Assembly: GCF_017562075.2 (NCBI RefSeq)
Contig: NC_054084.1
Location: 33,780,633-33,844,632, forward strand
Direction of reading: 5' to 3'
Source of the DNA: Anopheles merus
Taxonomy: Eukaryota > Arthropoda > Insecta > Diptera > Culicidae
DNA: 64,000 nucleotides
Part shown: positions 48,809 through 60,989 of the stretch, piece after piece
Layout of the letters: each line of letters starts with the position of its first letter
Position numbering within the stretch: the first letter of the stretch is position 1
Made by a program: the position numbers and the translations under genes
Notes under the pieces: generated by a model
The model's database searches: none
Told to the model about the DNA's origin: nothing
What the model saw: only the letters and a program-made list of their open reading frames with translations

Positions 48809-51800
48809 TTGTACGGTATAATTGATTAAGGGGGAAGCAGCATTTCAAGGGAATTATCAACAACGTTCACTTTGGTTAGCAAAAATGCTTTACGCTGAGG
48901 TACGAGCCTGGTACAAAAAGTCTGAGGACACAGTTTTCGACATTGTATCGTTGTGAGCTGCATTCCAGCGTCCCTCGATTTGCTTGTCATTTCTAGAGCC
49001 CTGATGTCTATTAAAATTCTTGCCACACAACCCTAGCACAGTGTGTGCGCGCGAACCAGTTATGAAACAATATTCCTACAGTGAAAACAAGCATCGCCTC
49101 ACGCCTCACCGGCAATTATGGCAAAACGGTAACGCATCGAGCAGGCAGAAACTTTGTCGGGGAAGCTGCACCACAGCGCTGTAAACAAGCGGAAAGGTCT
49201 CTATTAGATTCTGCGCGCGGGGCTGACAACCACGTGCGCGGATCCGTGACGAATAGTTCAAATACCAGAAGCTGGCCGAAGCCGCCTGGCGGCAGCTTGA
49301 AGCATTCATTCGCGCTCACGGCGAACGAACGCTCGCGATACCGCGCGATCCCGGCCCATTCACAACAGCGTCCTTTGGGCCTTAGAACGGGCGGTAGCAA
49401 ACGGACGGCAACAACATCCGTCACTATCCGGGCCTGGCCCTACCGTGTACTTTGGCCGTGTGGCGATCGTTTCAATACACGTGATTACAGTCGTAGCCAA
49501 ATACCATATTTCAACATGATGATTTACTACCGAAGGCGGTAACCTCATCCGGAGAGGGTTTGGTTCGAAATAGTCCGAAAAACGCTTCTGGTTGTAGTTT
49601 GCAGTCCGCGCAGAAGGACGGGTGCGGCGAAGCGCACTCGAACTACATGCACACACACCGCACATGTTCCGGCCGTCTCCGTCTGCGGGTGCATCTTCGC
49701 TTCGGGGCGAAACGGTTCGCCCTCAAGGGGTGATGGGCGACGCAAATTCAAAACCTTCACCCGGTGCTACCCTAACGAGAGCACATAAACCGGCCACTGT
49801 ACACAGCCCGGCAGCCAGCCAGCCAACCAACTGGTCCACTCCGAAGCCCTTCTTGCTAGTGCAGAAGCGCTAACGTACGAAACGCATCATCGCTTGCCCT
49901 CCCGGGCCTCTTCCTTCCCGATCTTCCCGACCCCAAGCAGCGGTCAAAAGCATGAATGAAGAGAAAATTAGCTTTTGCAGCATCATAATTTTTCTCCAGC
50001 TCCGTTTTTCGCTCGTCTTTCCAAAACGATCAGCAGCAGCAGCATGGCTAGTATGTGTATCTGTACACCCGCCTGCAATCCCTCGTGTTCCACCCCGCGT
50101 GCAGCGTTATGCGACTCCTCCCTCTTCATGAATATAAATATCTTTTCAAAACATTACTGCCCGTTGGCTCTCAACTGGCGCAGCTTCTGCACATTCTGCA
50201 CGGCGTTGCGACTGCCACACATACGTATTTTTCTTCTCTCCCCGATCTGTTGCGATCGCTACCAAGGGGGCCCCTGTTTGTTGCTGCAGAGCTGCAGCCC
50301 GAGTTTCTTGCCTGATCGATGGCGGTGCGGATGGCAGTAGCTAGATTTTATGATATATCATTATCTTTATTTTTTAACATATTCTCGTATTATTATTTAT
50401 TGGATTTTAACCCTGCGCTGCCCCCTCCGATTTGTTTCTTTCTCCCTCGCATGTTTGAGGTTTGATTTTCCATCCGCAAATCCAACTCACCAGAGGAGCG
50501 CATTTGCACCACATAAAGGAGTGCGGCGCAGGAGCAAGGCACTGCTGTGGGTTCACTATCACTTCGCATTTCGCATCGAATCTCGCAAACCCGTGAAAGT
50601 ACTAGCGATCTAGCGGGCACTTGATCGCGACCGTGAGCTAGGCTAGGAGCATAAATTTTAATAGCTTTCAACCTTTTCACGCGTAAAACGTCGATACGGG
50701 ATGCGCCAGCGTGCAATCGTACATCATTGCGCCATACGCCGTCGTCGATACGTCAAACGCTCCCTCGCGAATGGAGACGGTTAAACGGGCTTCCCGAGCA
50801 ATGATGACAGATACATGTGTTTTTTCGGATTGCTTTCTTTTGCTGGGGTTTTCCTTGAGCAGTTCTTTGGAAGCAAGCAGTCAAGCGGTGAAGAATTCGC
50901 AATAGCATAATAAACCGCAAGTCCCGCAAGTCCCGCGCCATTTGTTTTGCGCTTAATCGCTGATAATATACCTAATGGTTGCTATCTTCGAGAGCTGCTA
51001 AACGCCTAAAAACTATTACCGCGTACGTAAAAATAAGAAGGAAGAAATCGCCAACACGCATCAAAGACACCGCCTGGGATCTGTGTGTCTTTGTAAAGTG
51101 TTCTTTAGAAGGAAATTACCAGTCCACTAGCAGTAGTGTTGAAAGACACAATCTCTTCCACGAATACCATTTGGCGTCGTATGGTGATGGAACAATTATC
51201 ATCCATTAAGTACCGAAACGCACACGTTTAAGCTCTCAGCGGTACTGCCACAAGGACGCAATATGACGAATGCTGCGTACCAAGCAACTCCTGCAAAGGA
51301 GGAGACTCTCTGTTTCCCACACAACCAACTCTAATGAGCTCCAATCTGTGAAGAGGTGAAATAATAAAACCTCCCGCTTTAATTTCAACACTTTCCGAAT
51401 CAAAAGCTCTGCGCTCGGGCATATATTAATGGAGAGTCATAACAATAAATTAATAGACCAAAAACCTTCCCGTCTATCGTACCGGCAGTAAGGTTGGGCC
51501 ATGGTAGGGCCCTGTCTGGTGGCGGTTGGGGATGGTGAAAATGTCTCAATTTGACCCATCCGTAGACCAAGCGAGTACGGATTGCCGTGGTGGCCACGGG
51601 TCTGTGTAACGAAAGGATGAAACCCTTCCTTAATGGAGGCTCATTATTCATCAAAACCCTCCGCGGTGAGTCTATGAGCATGTAGGTAAAGCCTTCACGA
51701 AGGGGATCGTTTTTTTTTAATGTGCTCCATTCGGAAGCCTTTGAGCTGGGCCGGGACAATACTGAACCATGAGCATTATGGGCACGATTAGTTTCGGATG

Positions 51801-53825
51801 CCTTTGGATCTGTTTTTTTTTTCGTGCTCTCAGCTCTCCCTCTTCGTTTTCCACCGATCAAAAGCAAGCAGTACGATGATGAGCTACACATAATACAACA
51901 TAATTTCATGATCGGACGGTACTGTGCGGGTTTTTTTCCTCCCTTTTCTATCTCATTAGTTCAGAGCAACTGAGGCAAGCGTGAAGAAATCATAAGCATC
52001 GCCCTCAAACAATATTAACTCAATTAGAATGCTGCTATTCGGTTCGTGTGTGTGTGTGTGGATGCAATTATTACATCCAATTAAACTACTCTTTCAACTT
52101 CCATCCTGTTGGAAACTGTACACCAAAAAACCCCAAATAGTTACTGCCGAACCCGAAGTACAAGCTCATTTCATCAATGGCGTAATATTTCACAGTCACC
52201 TGAAGCTTTAAAAGGTCGCAGTTATCAGTAGCTCCGCGTCTAGACGGTCGCGCACAGGACCTAGTGGTTGCCCTTTTTTATGCACAGCTGCAGCTGTTTT
52301 GCTTTGGCTGACCTTCGAACACCTTAAACGTGGACACGGTGTGCTGTAGTAGTAATACAGCAGCATACCCGGGCTGCACACTATGGGATACGGTGCAATA
52401 CGTAGCCAGGAGGGTTTTTATTATTATTATTTTGGTTTGTGCAAAAAGGGCCTACACATACCCGCTCAGCGGAATGCAGTGGGCTGAATATTTAAAGGGT
52501 GACTCGTGCAGAATGTGCTAAAATAAAAAAAGAGATAATTGTCTGTGGTCTGCACATTCTTGAAGGTTTAAGTTATAGGAGAAAGTCCACTACAAGTTGA
52601 CTTTTTACGTAAAATCTTATTGATTTATTTGTTAAATTTATTCCTCAGTTCCAATTGGATCCAATCTTACGTATATCAGAAAACGGATTTAAATACTTCC
52701 TAGAATAGTTTTAATATTATTTGCAATACTTTCCCGCATTCCTGTATTTCCAGTATTGGCACGAAACACCCTTTGGCAGCCAAACCAGCTCGCCTTAACC
52801 AGTAAACAACAACAACAACAACCTCCACCATCCGAAACCATCTGTGATGCCCGGGCGATGATAAGAAATGTTAATTTCAGGCCAATTCGCTTTTCATTAC
52901 TCCACGCAGAAACAGAAAACTGCGCCCCGAGGCTGCTACCGTGGAGCCGTAGTCTGCACACCAAAACTCCTTCCCCGTGCCGAGCTCGCGTCGTCGACGA
53001 CCAAGACGACAACGATGTTGGCTAGGGCTTCGGAAACGTAATGATTGGTTTTGGGGTGTCTGTTCCTGTCTCTGTTGCCTCTCTTTTTCTCTCTCTCTCT
53101 CGCTCGCACCGCGGTTCATCTTCTCCCGGCCGGCCTTCACAGTCTTTCGCCACTTGGTGACTTCAACGCGATGCAACGTACGAACCTTCCGGTCGCTCCT
53201 GTTCCCGGCTGCAAAAAAAAAAACCATTCGCCCCGTCCCATTTCAGTGAATGATGAATGAAATGCCACTGAAAATGCACTCTGGTTGGTACGTTTTCGGT
53301 GTCGAACGGTTGGTGTTGGGTGTTGAAGGGGGAAGCAACGAAGGTTGAGTCGATGATCGCGAGGACAGAATTGCCACAGGCCGAAACGGACAGTGGTTCA
53401 CCGGCCAGCCACAATGCACCACGGTGATTATCTACCGCTGGTTTGTGTCTGCGTGTGTGTGTGAGGATGTGTTGCGACGTGCAACATCTTCTTGCGGGCT
53501 ACCGACTTACCGGTCGTGGTCGTTCATTGTTCTTGCCGTTTCTGCCCGGTTTGCCATAAGGCTTGCGATCGGATCGAATTGAATCGAAACCAGAACGTCA
53601 GTCGGCAACACCCCTTTCCTCCTCCTCCTCCTCCGGCCTACCGGTACGGACGGAAATTATTGAAAATTGTTATTAACTACGCGCCACAGATTTTCATAAG
53701 TCGCTCCACCACCACACGGTGAACCAGCGGGATGGGAAATGGGAAGCGATAAGAAGGCGCTACCAACGCAAACCCCCTCACCAAAACCGGTCCGTGTGTG
53801 GTGGGGACAGAAGCCATAAAACTGA
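48809..53825. other. Non-coding stretch, no recognisable gene
   Basis: No gene was recognised. The longest frames are 153 codons (49081-49542 plus) and 169 codons (51400-51909 minus), without domains. Inverted AGTGTTGAAA and TTTCAACACT at about 51133 and 51383 lack a target duplication. A CCGCAAGT tandem lies near 50923-50938. A CAA tract lies at 52806-52822, a TC tract at 53089-53101 and a CCT tract at about 53619-53634. Confidence 0.5.
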
Positions 53826-54167
53826 TTGTGTACCACCATCAACACCACCACTGCCGCCGCCGCCACCGCCGGCAGGAGTGGCACCAGTCGCCTTATCACC
53901 AGCGCAAACTGGCTACCACCACCAGAACAGAAGCCGTTCCACAAACCCCCACATGACGGGAAGGTGAAGGAATGGAGCGCGATGCTGCCCAGCAGATCGG
54001 AAATCGGTAAAAGATTGGTACCCGAAGAGCGGAATAATTATAGCCTTCGGCCACGTCAGGACGATAAATTTCGTAGCCCTTCGCCCCCGGAGGGCGCGCA
54101 ATCCGCAGACGGCTGGCGCGAAACCTTCCACGGCGCGATGCGCATGCTGGGCACGGGGAGATATTAA
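53826..54167 (+). CDS. Candidate ORF with protein-like C-terminal half, unknown
   Basis: A 113-codon plus-strand frame. The start is low complexity (Thr/Ala from CCA and CCG triplets). From about 53963 the frame reads as a plausible polar protein: KVKEWSAMLPSRSEIGKRLV, then a Pro/Ser-rich part (FRSPSPPEGAQSADGWRE), ending MRMLGTGRY before the stop. Possible acceptors (CCGGCAG near 53876 and GAACAG near 53932) are weak. A 133-codon minus-strand frame overlaps it. No family was recognised, and chance is likely. Confidence 0.13.
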   Translation: MCTTINTTTAAAATAGRSGTSRLITSANWLPPPEQKPFHKPPHDGKVKEWSAMLPSRSEIGKRLVPEERNNYSLRPRQDDKFRSPSPPEGAQSADGWRETFHGAMRMLGTGRY

Positions 54168-57100
54168 CCACACACCGATATGCCGTTGGTGGTGTGGCAT
54201 ACAGTGCGAAGGCAGCGGTGCAAGAACTTATTGGCCTGATGGGGGATGGCAAGGGGAGATGTGTTTCTGCCATCCCTGGGCAGAGTGCCTGCGCCAAGCA
54301 TGGATGCGTTTGCGATGGACGGTAGCTAAATTACGATTTAATTTCGTTGCCTGCTTTCAATCCTGCGGACGAGGGGAGTGGGAGGAAGGCGAATGAAGTT
54401 AAGAATGGTGCGGTTGCAAACCGGAACACGCCCGGAAAGAAAACCCCTGCCTTTCATGCACCGGAAGGTCGGGATGCTGCGATTTTTTTTCTTTCTGCTG
54501 TTGCTTGCGGTGTCGTGTCGATGTTGGCTTTTTGATCGAACCAAATATACACATACCCATTGACAAACACTCGGAGCGGGAAAATTAAGGGCCATTTCAT
54601 TACGCAGGCGCTTCATTGGATATGCAGCTTTGATTAAATTAATTATCATTATTATGATGGCAATGCAAAAACAATATTAAACTAATTGGAATCTCTTGGA
54701 GCACATCAAACACACAGCTCCTTCAAACGACTTTGCTAATTTCACTTAAAAATGTGTTTTAGTCGATCCTTTTCTTTGATTATTATCATTTGTTAAATTA
54801 CTTGCTTTAAACAACAACAATATAAAAAAAATAAAAAAAGGGTTTACGATGATTAAGTAAATGTAAAAGATAAACCCTTTCAAATCAGTTTTGTGACAAT
54901 ATACACGATACAGTAATGCAATTTGATCTTTAACCGACTGAAAAATATGTATTGTTAATACTTTTTTCGTATAAAACAGGTATGCATTTTTGTCAACCGT
55001 TTGCTTTTTTTACTTTTACAGAATTTTCCACATTGCTCTTGTTTGTATAGTGCTCATCACGCTTCAAATCTTATTTTTGTGACATAAAAGCGAATTGGAG
55101 GGATACACTTTTTTATGTATAAAAAAAACTCAAAGCTTTTAATTACATGTAGCTTTCGTTTAGAAGTATTTTTACCCTAAAATTACAGCAGATATAACAA
55201 AACGATTTTAAAAATTACCTGTTAATTATTTTCCTATTGCTCCAATTATGTGATTGAAATGCTTCAACTTAAACCCACCTTTCGTCCCGACCGCTCCAAA
55301 ATGTGTGTAATGCTATTTTTGCATTATTATTATTTATCGCCTCTTCATTTCCGTCCAGCGACGCGAGCACGATCAGAATGTCACCGTAAGATTGTTCCTG
55401 TCTACGCCCGTTGCGTTGCAGCTGTTCCTTCGCGCATACGCATAATGTTACTCCTCTCGTCTCCAGCGCCACAGAAACGCATACACACACACACAAACAG
55501 CTCCAGCAGCTTAAACCTGTTCCCGTGTTGCGGAGGAAATCGTTTGCCCGTGTGGCGTCCGAAGTTCTATTAAAAAAGATATCCCCACTAAGTGCATTTT
55601 TATGCGTTTCATCATCATCATCGCCATCGACATATGGCTCCTCCGGGTCCGTCCGGGCCCGGGCATCCCAACCACCCCTTACGCACTTGCTCCACCACGC
55701 ACATGTGGGTCTCGACCGATGTCAGTGAAAAGCATAAAATTTATTATTACAGCATCCGTTTTCAGTCCCAGACACTCACGGTTGCCGGGCGAAAGGGTGG
55801 CAAGGAGGAGGACAAGTAAAGATCCATCCAACCCTCCTGTGTGCGAGATAAAAGATGCAGGCATAGAAAGTGCACAACACATTGCGTATAAGAGCGCTTA
55901 AATGTGTGAGTGTTTGTGGTTGCATGGATTTTTTTTTTAAATGTCCTTCGCAAAGAGCATCCCGAGTATGGTGACGCACAAACCGTGTAACGTGCCCCGT
56001 AACGCCAAACGGTGCTGACGGCGAGATTCTTCAAACCGGTCAATCCCCGGCCGCCCGACTCACTTCTAGAACAATATTATCTTCGGCGCGGATGAGCGTT
56101 TTATGGTTTTATGCTGCCGGCTTTTAACGTTTGCAGCAGCGCCGGGCATCCGGTATCGGGACCAATCTGCGCGGCTTCCGACGAAGCAGACGATGCCTGA
56201 CAGGTTGGCGATCGATTTTGCGAAATGTGCGGAAGCCGCGGGGATCATAAAGGCTTTTGTGTGTGTGCCCGCGCGAAGGTGATGTGAATTAATTTTTAAT
56301 GTTTTAATAATTCCCCCCTGGTTTCTTCGCGCGATGCTCGAGGTGGAAGCACACCCTTATAAGGGTAGGGCAGACACGCACACAAACACTAATCGGGCGA
56401 TCGGAGGGATGCGAAACAATGGATCCTTACTGACGTATGACGGATGATGGCTGAGTGCTGACGCTGCTGTACGGGTTTGCCGATTGATTGTGCTTGTGCA
56501 GGCCATCTTCGTCAAACTGTCAGTTCCTTTTTGGGGTGCAGGGCTTTTTTTTCAAAAGTAACACTTAAGCGTGATGTGTGCGATAGAAGTGAAGATAATT
56601 ACTGCAACCCCTGCACAATTTGTCTCAAGTACAATCTTGTCCTTTTCTTCGAGTGTGGTCTAGCGACTGTTTTTTTTTTTTTTCATTTTCCCAGAACGCA
56701 CCACACATGCTTTCTTGCGCTTTGATTGTGGCTAATCAAAGCGTTGCTTGCCCCTACATTGCTCAAATCATAAGCATGCAATAATTGATTAGTTTGACGA
56801 ATTCGCGTCCCTTCCTGCTGCTCTGTCTGTTATTATTGGTAACGTTGGCGTGATAAAACGGTTTTCTTCAGAAGCTCTCGATTTCATCCCAAAATTCCAC
56901 AGCCCCTGAAGGGCACCCGTCATTAACTCAATTACACCCGGGATGTTTCACCGATCTACCGGAGTCAATGTCGAAATTTTGTGTAGCGCTTTAAACGCTC
57001 TAGCTCACCCCAGGAAGAAAGGGGGACAAGAAGAAAGCGAGAGTACGAAGGGAATTGGTACAATATCATCTTTCCATCCCACAAAAAACAACGCACCAAC

Positions 57101-58797
57101 AACAGCAGCAATCAAAGCGAATGTAAAAAAAATCTCCCGATCCATACCTGATTGCAATACGAAGGATTTCAATGCGCCCGTAGGCGAGAAACCTCCTTTC
57201 TTCGGTTGTGCGATCGGGAGCTCAACAACAACAAAAAAACACGAAGATCAAGTGTTGTGCACGAGAAAGGCAGAAAGTTGGGAGTGAAAGGAAGAGCAAA
57301 AAATTAACGACAGCATCCCCTGAAGAGGGCACTCGAGAATGAAAGAAAGCAACAACAACACAATCAGGGACACCAACACCACCACCATTATAAAGCAATT
57401 CATTTCAGCAGCCCTCAAGCCCTGCCTCGGTTGGGACAACACACACACACCGCCCGGTGAGCGAATATCAAACCGTAATTATGTTTACAATGAAATTATC
57501 AACGCATGACTATTTTCTAATCAAGTAGAAAATTAGAAAAAAAACTCTCTCTCCGTGTAGCGTTCGTTCCCGTGCCGTGCCCAACCAGATTCGATGAGCT
57601 TCGGATTCGAGAGCTCGTGCTAGCGTGTATCGTTTTCCCGTGCCACGGGTTGCAAAAGCATAGGGACGAGCAGAGGGCATAAGTAACAGCATGACGTTAC
57701 GGGGTGCGATAGAACGGATCTTGTCCACGAGCCAAGCTTTTTTCTGTCTGTTTGGTGTTGTCGGAAACGGTCGATTTAGCTTTTCTCGAGCGTGTCAGTG
57801 TTGGATTTGATTTCCGGCGCTCTTAATATTCTTTTAGCACGTTTTTCACGTACTTTCATCGATAGAAAATGGCTGAAAGGGATACATTTTAGGAGTGAAA
57901 ATCATCAAAAAAGGGTAATTGACAATTAAGGACCTCATTTGCGCCAGTTGTGCCAGTTCTAAACAAGGTACATTTTAGTGTTACTTTCACACCAAAACTT
58001 TAATATTGCGTAACGTCACAGCAATGAAACAGCTTACACACTCCGTGGACTACATTCTATCTTTTCTATCCCTTCCCCCCAGTTAGTGGCCATTTATCAC
58101 GCACATTATTTATGTACCTTGTGGTTAACGCTCGAGAGAAAGTCCTACAAGATTCCTCACCTCGGCGGGGAAAGGAGTACCACACCAACAACAAGGCCGC
58201 AGCGCGTCGACTGCGCAGACTATGTACCACGACGATCGTTACCGATGTTACGGATTTATCTTCAGCTCATAACATCTCAATATTACCCCTTTGATGATGC
58301 CGGTGCTTACCATTCTATCAGCGAAGGGGGAAAGATTAACACGAAACCGGGACAGCGAAGGGGGCTTTGGGAGCGACGACAAACGCTGTCCCGGACATAT
58401 TGACTTAACCTTTTCCGTTCGGTGAACAGAGCAGCGGCAAGAAAAGCACTGCAAGAAGAAGGCCCGCCTGCCTTGACCATCGGTATCGCGTTGCAGCGCT
58501 CTATATTGCTGCTACGTGCAGCCAGCACCCTTCCCTGACTAAAGCGCATTAAGAAGGTCTCCGCAATCGACCTTCGAGTGCGATGAACGGTCGCGCACAT
58601 GCGCTTCCGTGAAGAGTTATCGCACTGTCCCTGTGCGTTGTTTTGTCCCGAGGACATTCCGGGCCTTAAGGAAGGCTAGGTCACGTTGCAGCGCCGGCAC
58701 GACGGCATGTCTGGCTAGGTGGACAAATTGTTCCCATAGAATGCGTTCTGCGGGAAAGTTTGATAGAATGAAAACAGCGATGTCCGACCTTTTTTCT
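54168..58797. other. Non-coding stretch with AT-rich island at 54.6-55.26 kb
   Basis: No gene was recognised. About 54640-55260 is strongly AT-rich and holds a perfect 10-bp inverted repeat (separate entry). A 14-bp palindrome, ACCCTTATAAGGGT, lies at 56353-56366 and contains a TATA-like core. The minus-strand frame at 58617-58925 contains the protein-like text ILWEQFVHLARHAVV, but it overlaps other frames and has no motif that I recognise. Confidence 0.5.
54837..54880. other. Perfect 10-bp inverted repeat
   Basis: AAAGGGTTTA at 54837-54846 and TAAACCCTTT at 54871-54880 are exact reverse complements separated by 24 bases, inside an AT-rich island. No role can be assigned. Confidence 0.5.
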
Positions 58798-58816
58798 CTT
58801 CTTCTTCTTCTTCTTC
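58798..58816. repeat. (CTT)n repeat
   Basis: A perfect 19-bp CTT triplet tract. It encodes the false Arg run of a minus-strand frame. Confidence 0.93.
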
Positions 58817-60870
58817 GCCTCCTCCGAACCATACCAAAAGCGGGATGGGAAATGAAAAATGTTAGACCATACTTACACCTACACGCAAAACACAAGGGCA
58901 CACGCACATTCCCTTGGACACGCAAATCGCCTTCGCCGGACGCCCTAGAATCGACGTCTCCAGCCGGCTATTGGACGTCGATATTTCATTGTAATTCAGC
59001 GCATGATTTATTGCGCCAACATCGGTGCTTTCTTGTGCTTCGCTTTTTTCACCTCCCTCTCTCTTTCTCGTTCCGTCTCTTTTTGTCTGCCGTTGATCCA
59101 GTGCCTGCAGTTTAACCGGGAGATGCGGGAGTGAGCGGTGCAGTGCGGCTTGTATGCGCTTTCATTATTAAATGTATATTTATTGATGTCTTAATAAATT
59201 TATTAAACCCCTGCTTTCGGGCTCAGAGCGATCGCGGGCTTAAAGCTTCAGCTTCAGATCTCTTCGCTTGCTTAGCCCGTTGCTGCTGCCGCTGAGAACA
59301 CAATCCCTTTTCGCAACCACCGGCACCACCAGCAGCAGCATCTTTTAAGGGCGAAGATTTAAAGCATCGTAGGTTGACGGTTACAAATTAACAACGCGTA
59401 CATTCGCGCCAAAAATGTCTCCGTGCGTTTTCTTTAGTTTCGTGTTTCCCCCTTCTTTTTTGTTGTTCTCGATAAAGTGTATAGATCCCCCTTTTCACCC
59501 GAAAAATGTGGTTCATGTGGCAGCGGTCATATTGAGTACATATTGCCCGCACGGGGAACGAATAAAACGAAAGACTTTAACCGAACGACGAACCCCTTAT
59601 TTTCTGCTTATCGTGCGCGATTGAAATCGTGCCATACGACTGTGCGTTAGGGTGCCTGACTGTCGGGGGATGATTTTACAAAGACGAGCCACGGCCACAA
59701 CCACACCACTCACGCGACAGGTGTAACACAACAGGGCTCCCTTTGGCAGAGCACGAATAACGAACTTTTGTCGAAACGATCGAACGGCAAGACGTTCCCG
59801 ACCTTACCACAAGAGTAAAGTTAAACGAGCAGCACCTTGTGTGTGTCAGATAAAAGCAATAGGTCGTAAGATAGGTCGACCCCCGGGACCCAAAGGGAAC
59901 GATACCTGCCATTAAGAATATCACCTGTTTGGCAATTGAGCGCAGTTTTTTGTTTGGATCGAATCGAAGGGACGGTTGATTTTCTTTCTCGGCTTCAATT
60001 TTAGCTGCTCGTTACCGTTAGAATTTAAATTTTGAGCAACAAACGTCCTCGGGCTTAGGAAGATATCAAACAAAGAACATCAAATTCAGGTTACGAAACA
60101 AGGAAAACGAAGAATCTTTGGATGAAAAAAGGCAAATGTTTTCGGTAAAAGCTGACTTTCTTTTGACTTTCTTTTCAGTATTGTTGTGAAAATAGAAAGA
60201 TGTCCCTCATAACTTACTCACATTATTGTCCTGAAAGGTGAAAGGACGAATTGTGGTCGTCATTACAGTTGACATGAAGAAACCAACCAAAAGCCCGTAA
60301 AGATGTCAACACAAGATAGGTTTATTTTTTATTACACTCTTTACATCTTTTTAACATTTTTGATAGCAAACTTACATGCTGATGAAATGATTTCGATAAA
60401 ACTCTAATAGTTGTAAACGTCCGTTTCAATGAAAAAGAGCGACAACCGTACAACATTTTTAGAATAACATCCCCAACAACCCGATCTAGCTCAAATTGTA
60501 TCACTCGCCCTGTACCTTTTATTCTCAGAAATTGAGCCATTCGGCCGATCGTAGCACATCACGGCTTCCTTTTGTAAACCATAGCCAACCCTGCCCTGAG
60601 ATCTTGATTGATCCGAGAAGGATCTACTCGGGGCCTAAAATGTGGAATTAAACACGAAAGAAAACGGGTGATCTTAATCGGTCAAGCGGCAATGCTTAAA
60701 CCTTTCACGACCGCCGACTTCTACCGGTCCGGTCCGAAAAGCCGACGTTTTAAGATCCGACGAGTTGTTTCTTTCTCTCTCTCCCTTCCTCGCTCTACTT
60801 CCTCAATCCCTTACCGTGAGGAGAAGCAGCATTGCGAGCGATCTGACCCGAAATAAATCACCCGTTTAAT
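58817..60870. other. Non-coding stretch
   Basis: No gene was recognised. AT-rich text lies at 60010-60540. A 72-codon minus-strand frame (60322-60540) begins MAQFLRIKGTGRVIQFELDR and looks protein-like but matches nothing I know. A repeated TGACTTTCTTT string ending in TTTTCAG near 60178 resembles a splice acceptor, with a donor-like AAAGGTGAAA about 59 bp later. Confidence 0.45.
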
Positions 60871-60953
60871 CGGTCTTAGCGCATAATTCCATAAGCTTCG
60901 CTCCCATCGTATCAAATCGAAGAGGGGCGAATGTGGTGTCCGCGCTAAGACTG
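60871..60953. ncRNA. Pre-miRNA-like hairpin, candidate only
   Basis: An 83-nt imperfect hairpin. The base stem pairs 60871-60882 with 60942-60953 (11 of 12 positions), including GTCTTAGCGC against GCGCTAAGAC. A middle stem pairs ATTCCATA (60886-60893) with TGTGGTGT (60932-60939) in 7 of 8 positions counting G-U. An upper stem pairs TTCGCTCC (60897-60904) with GGGGCGAA (60924-60931) in 8 of 8 counting one G-U. A 19-base loop closes it. Size, small bulges and loop fit an animal miRNA precursor. I recognise no known miRNA in either arm, and chance hairpins are common, so transcription is unproven. By symmetry the strand is uncertain. Confidence 0.3.
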
Positions 60954-60989
60954 ATCGACATTCGGAACATTGTTCGGAATGTCGATCAG
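60951..60989. other. Near-perfect 39-bp palindrome
   Basis: The segment begins CTGATCGACATTC and ends GAATGTCGATCAG. It pairs with itself in 18 of 19 positions around one central base, with a single mismatch (G opposite G at positions 14 and 26). It abuts and overlaps by three bases the hairpin at 60871-60953. Possible roles are a cruciform, a large dyad protein-binding site or the trace of a break repair. Confidence 0.75.

Noticed and set aside
48630..48829. Open frames of Val-Cys or His-Thr repeats in all phases
   Set aside because: They are direct translations of the GT/CA microsatellite.
51133..51384. Inverted AGTGTTGAAA and TTTCAACACT about 250 bp apart, possible second hAT-type element
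   Set aside because: No 8-bp direct repeat flanks them, one end has AAGTG instead of TAGTG, and the interior is not unusual.
58617..58925. Frame with an Arg run and an ILWEQFVHLARHAVV segment
   Set aside because: The Arg run comes from a CTT tract, the rest matches no family I recognise, and other frames overlap it.
60179..60237. 59-bp segment between a strong acceptor-like and a donor-like site
   Set aside because: Such pairs arise often by chance in AT-rich DNA. The segment is open in one frame but has no conserved feature or neighbouring exons.
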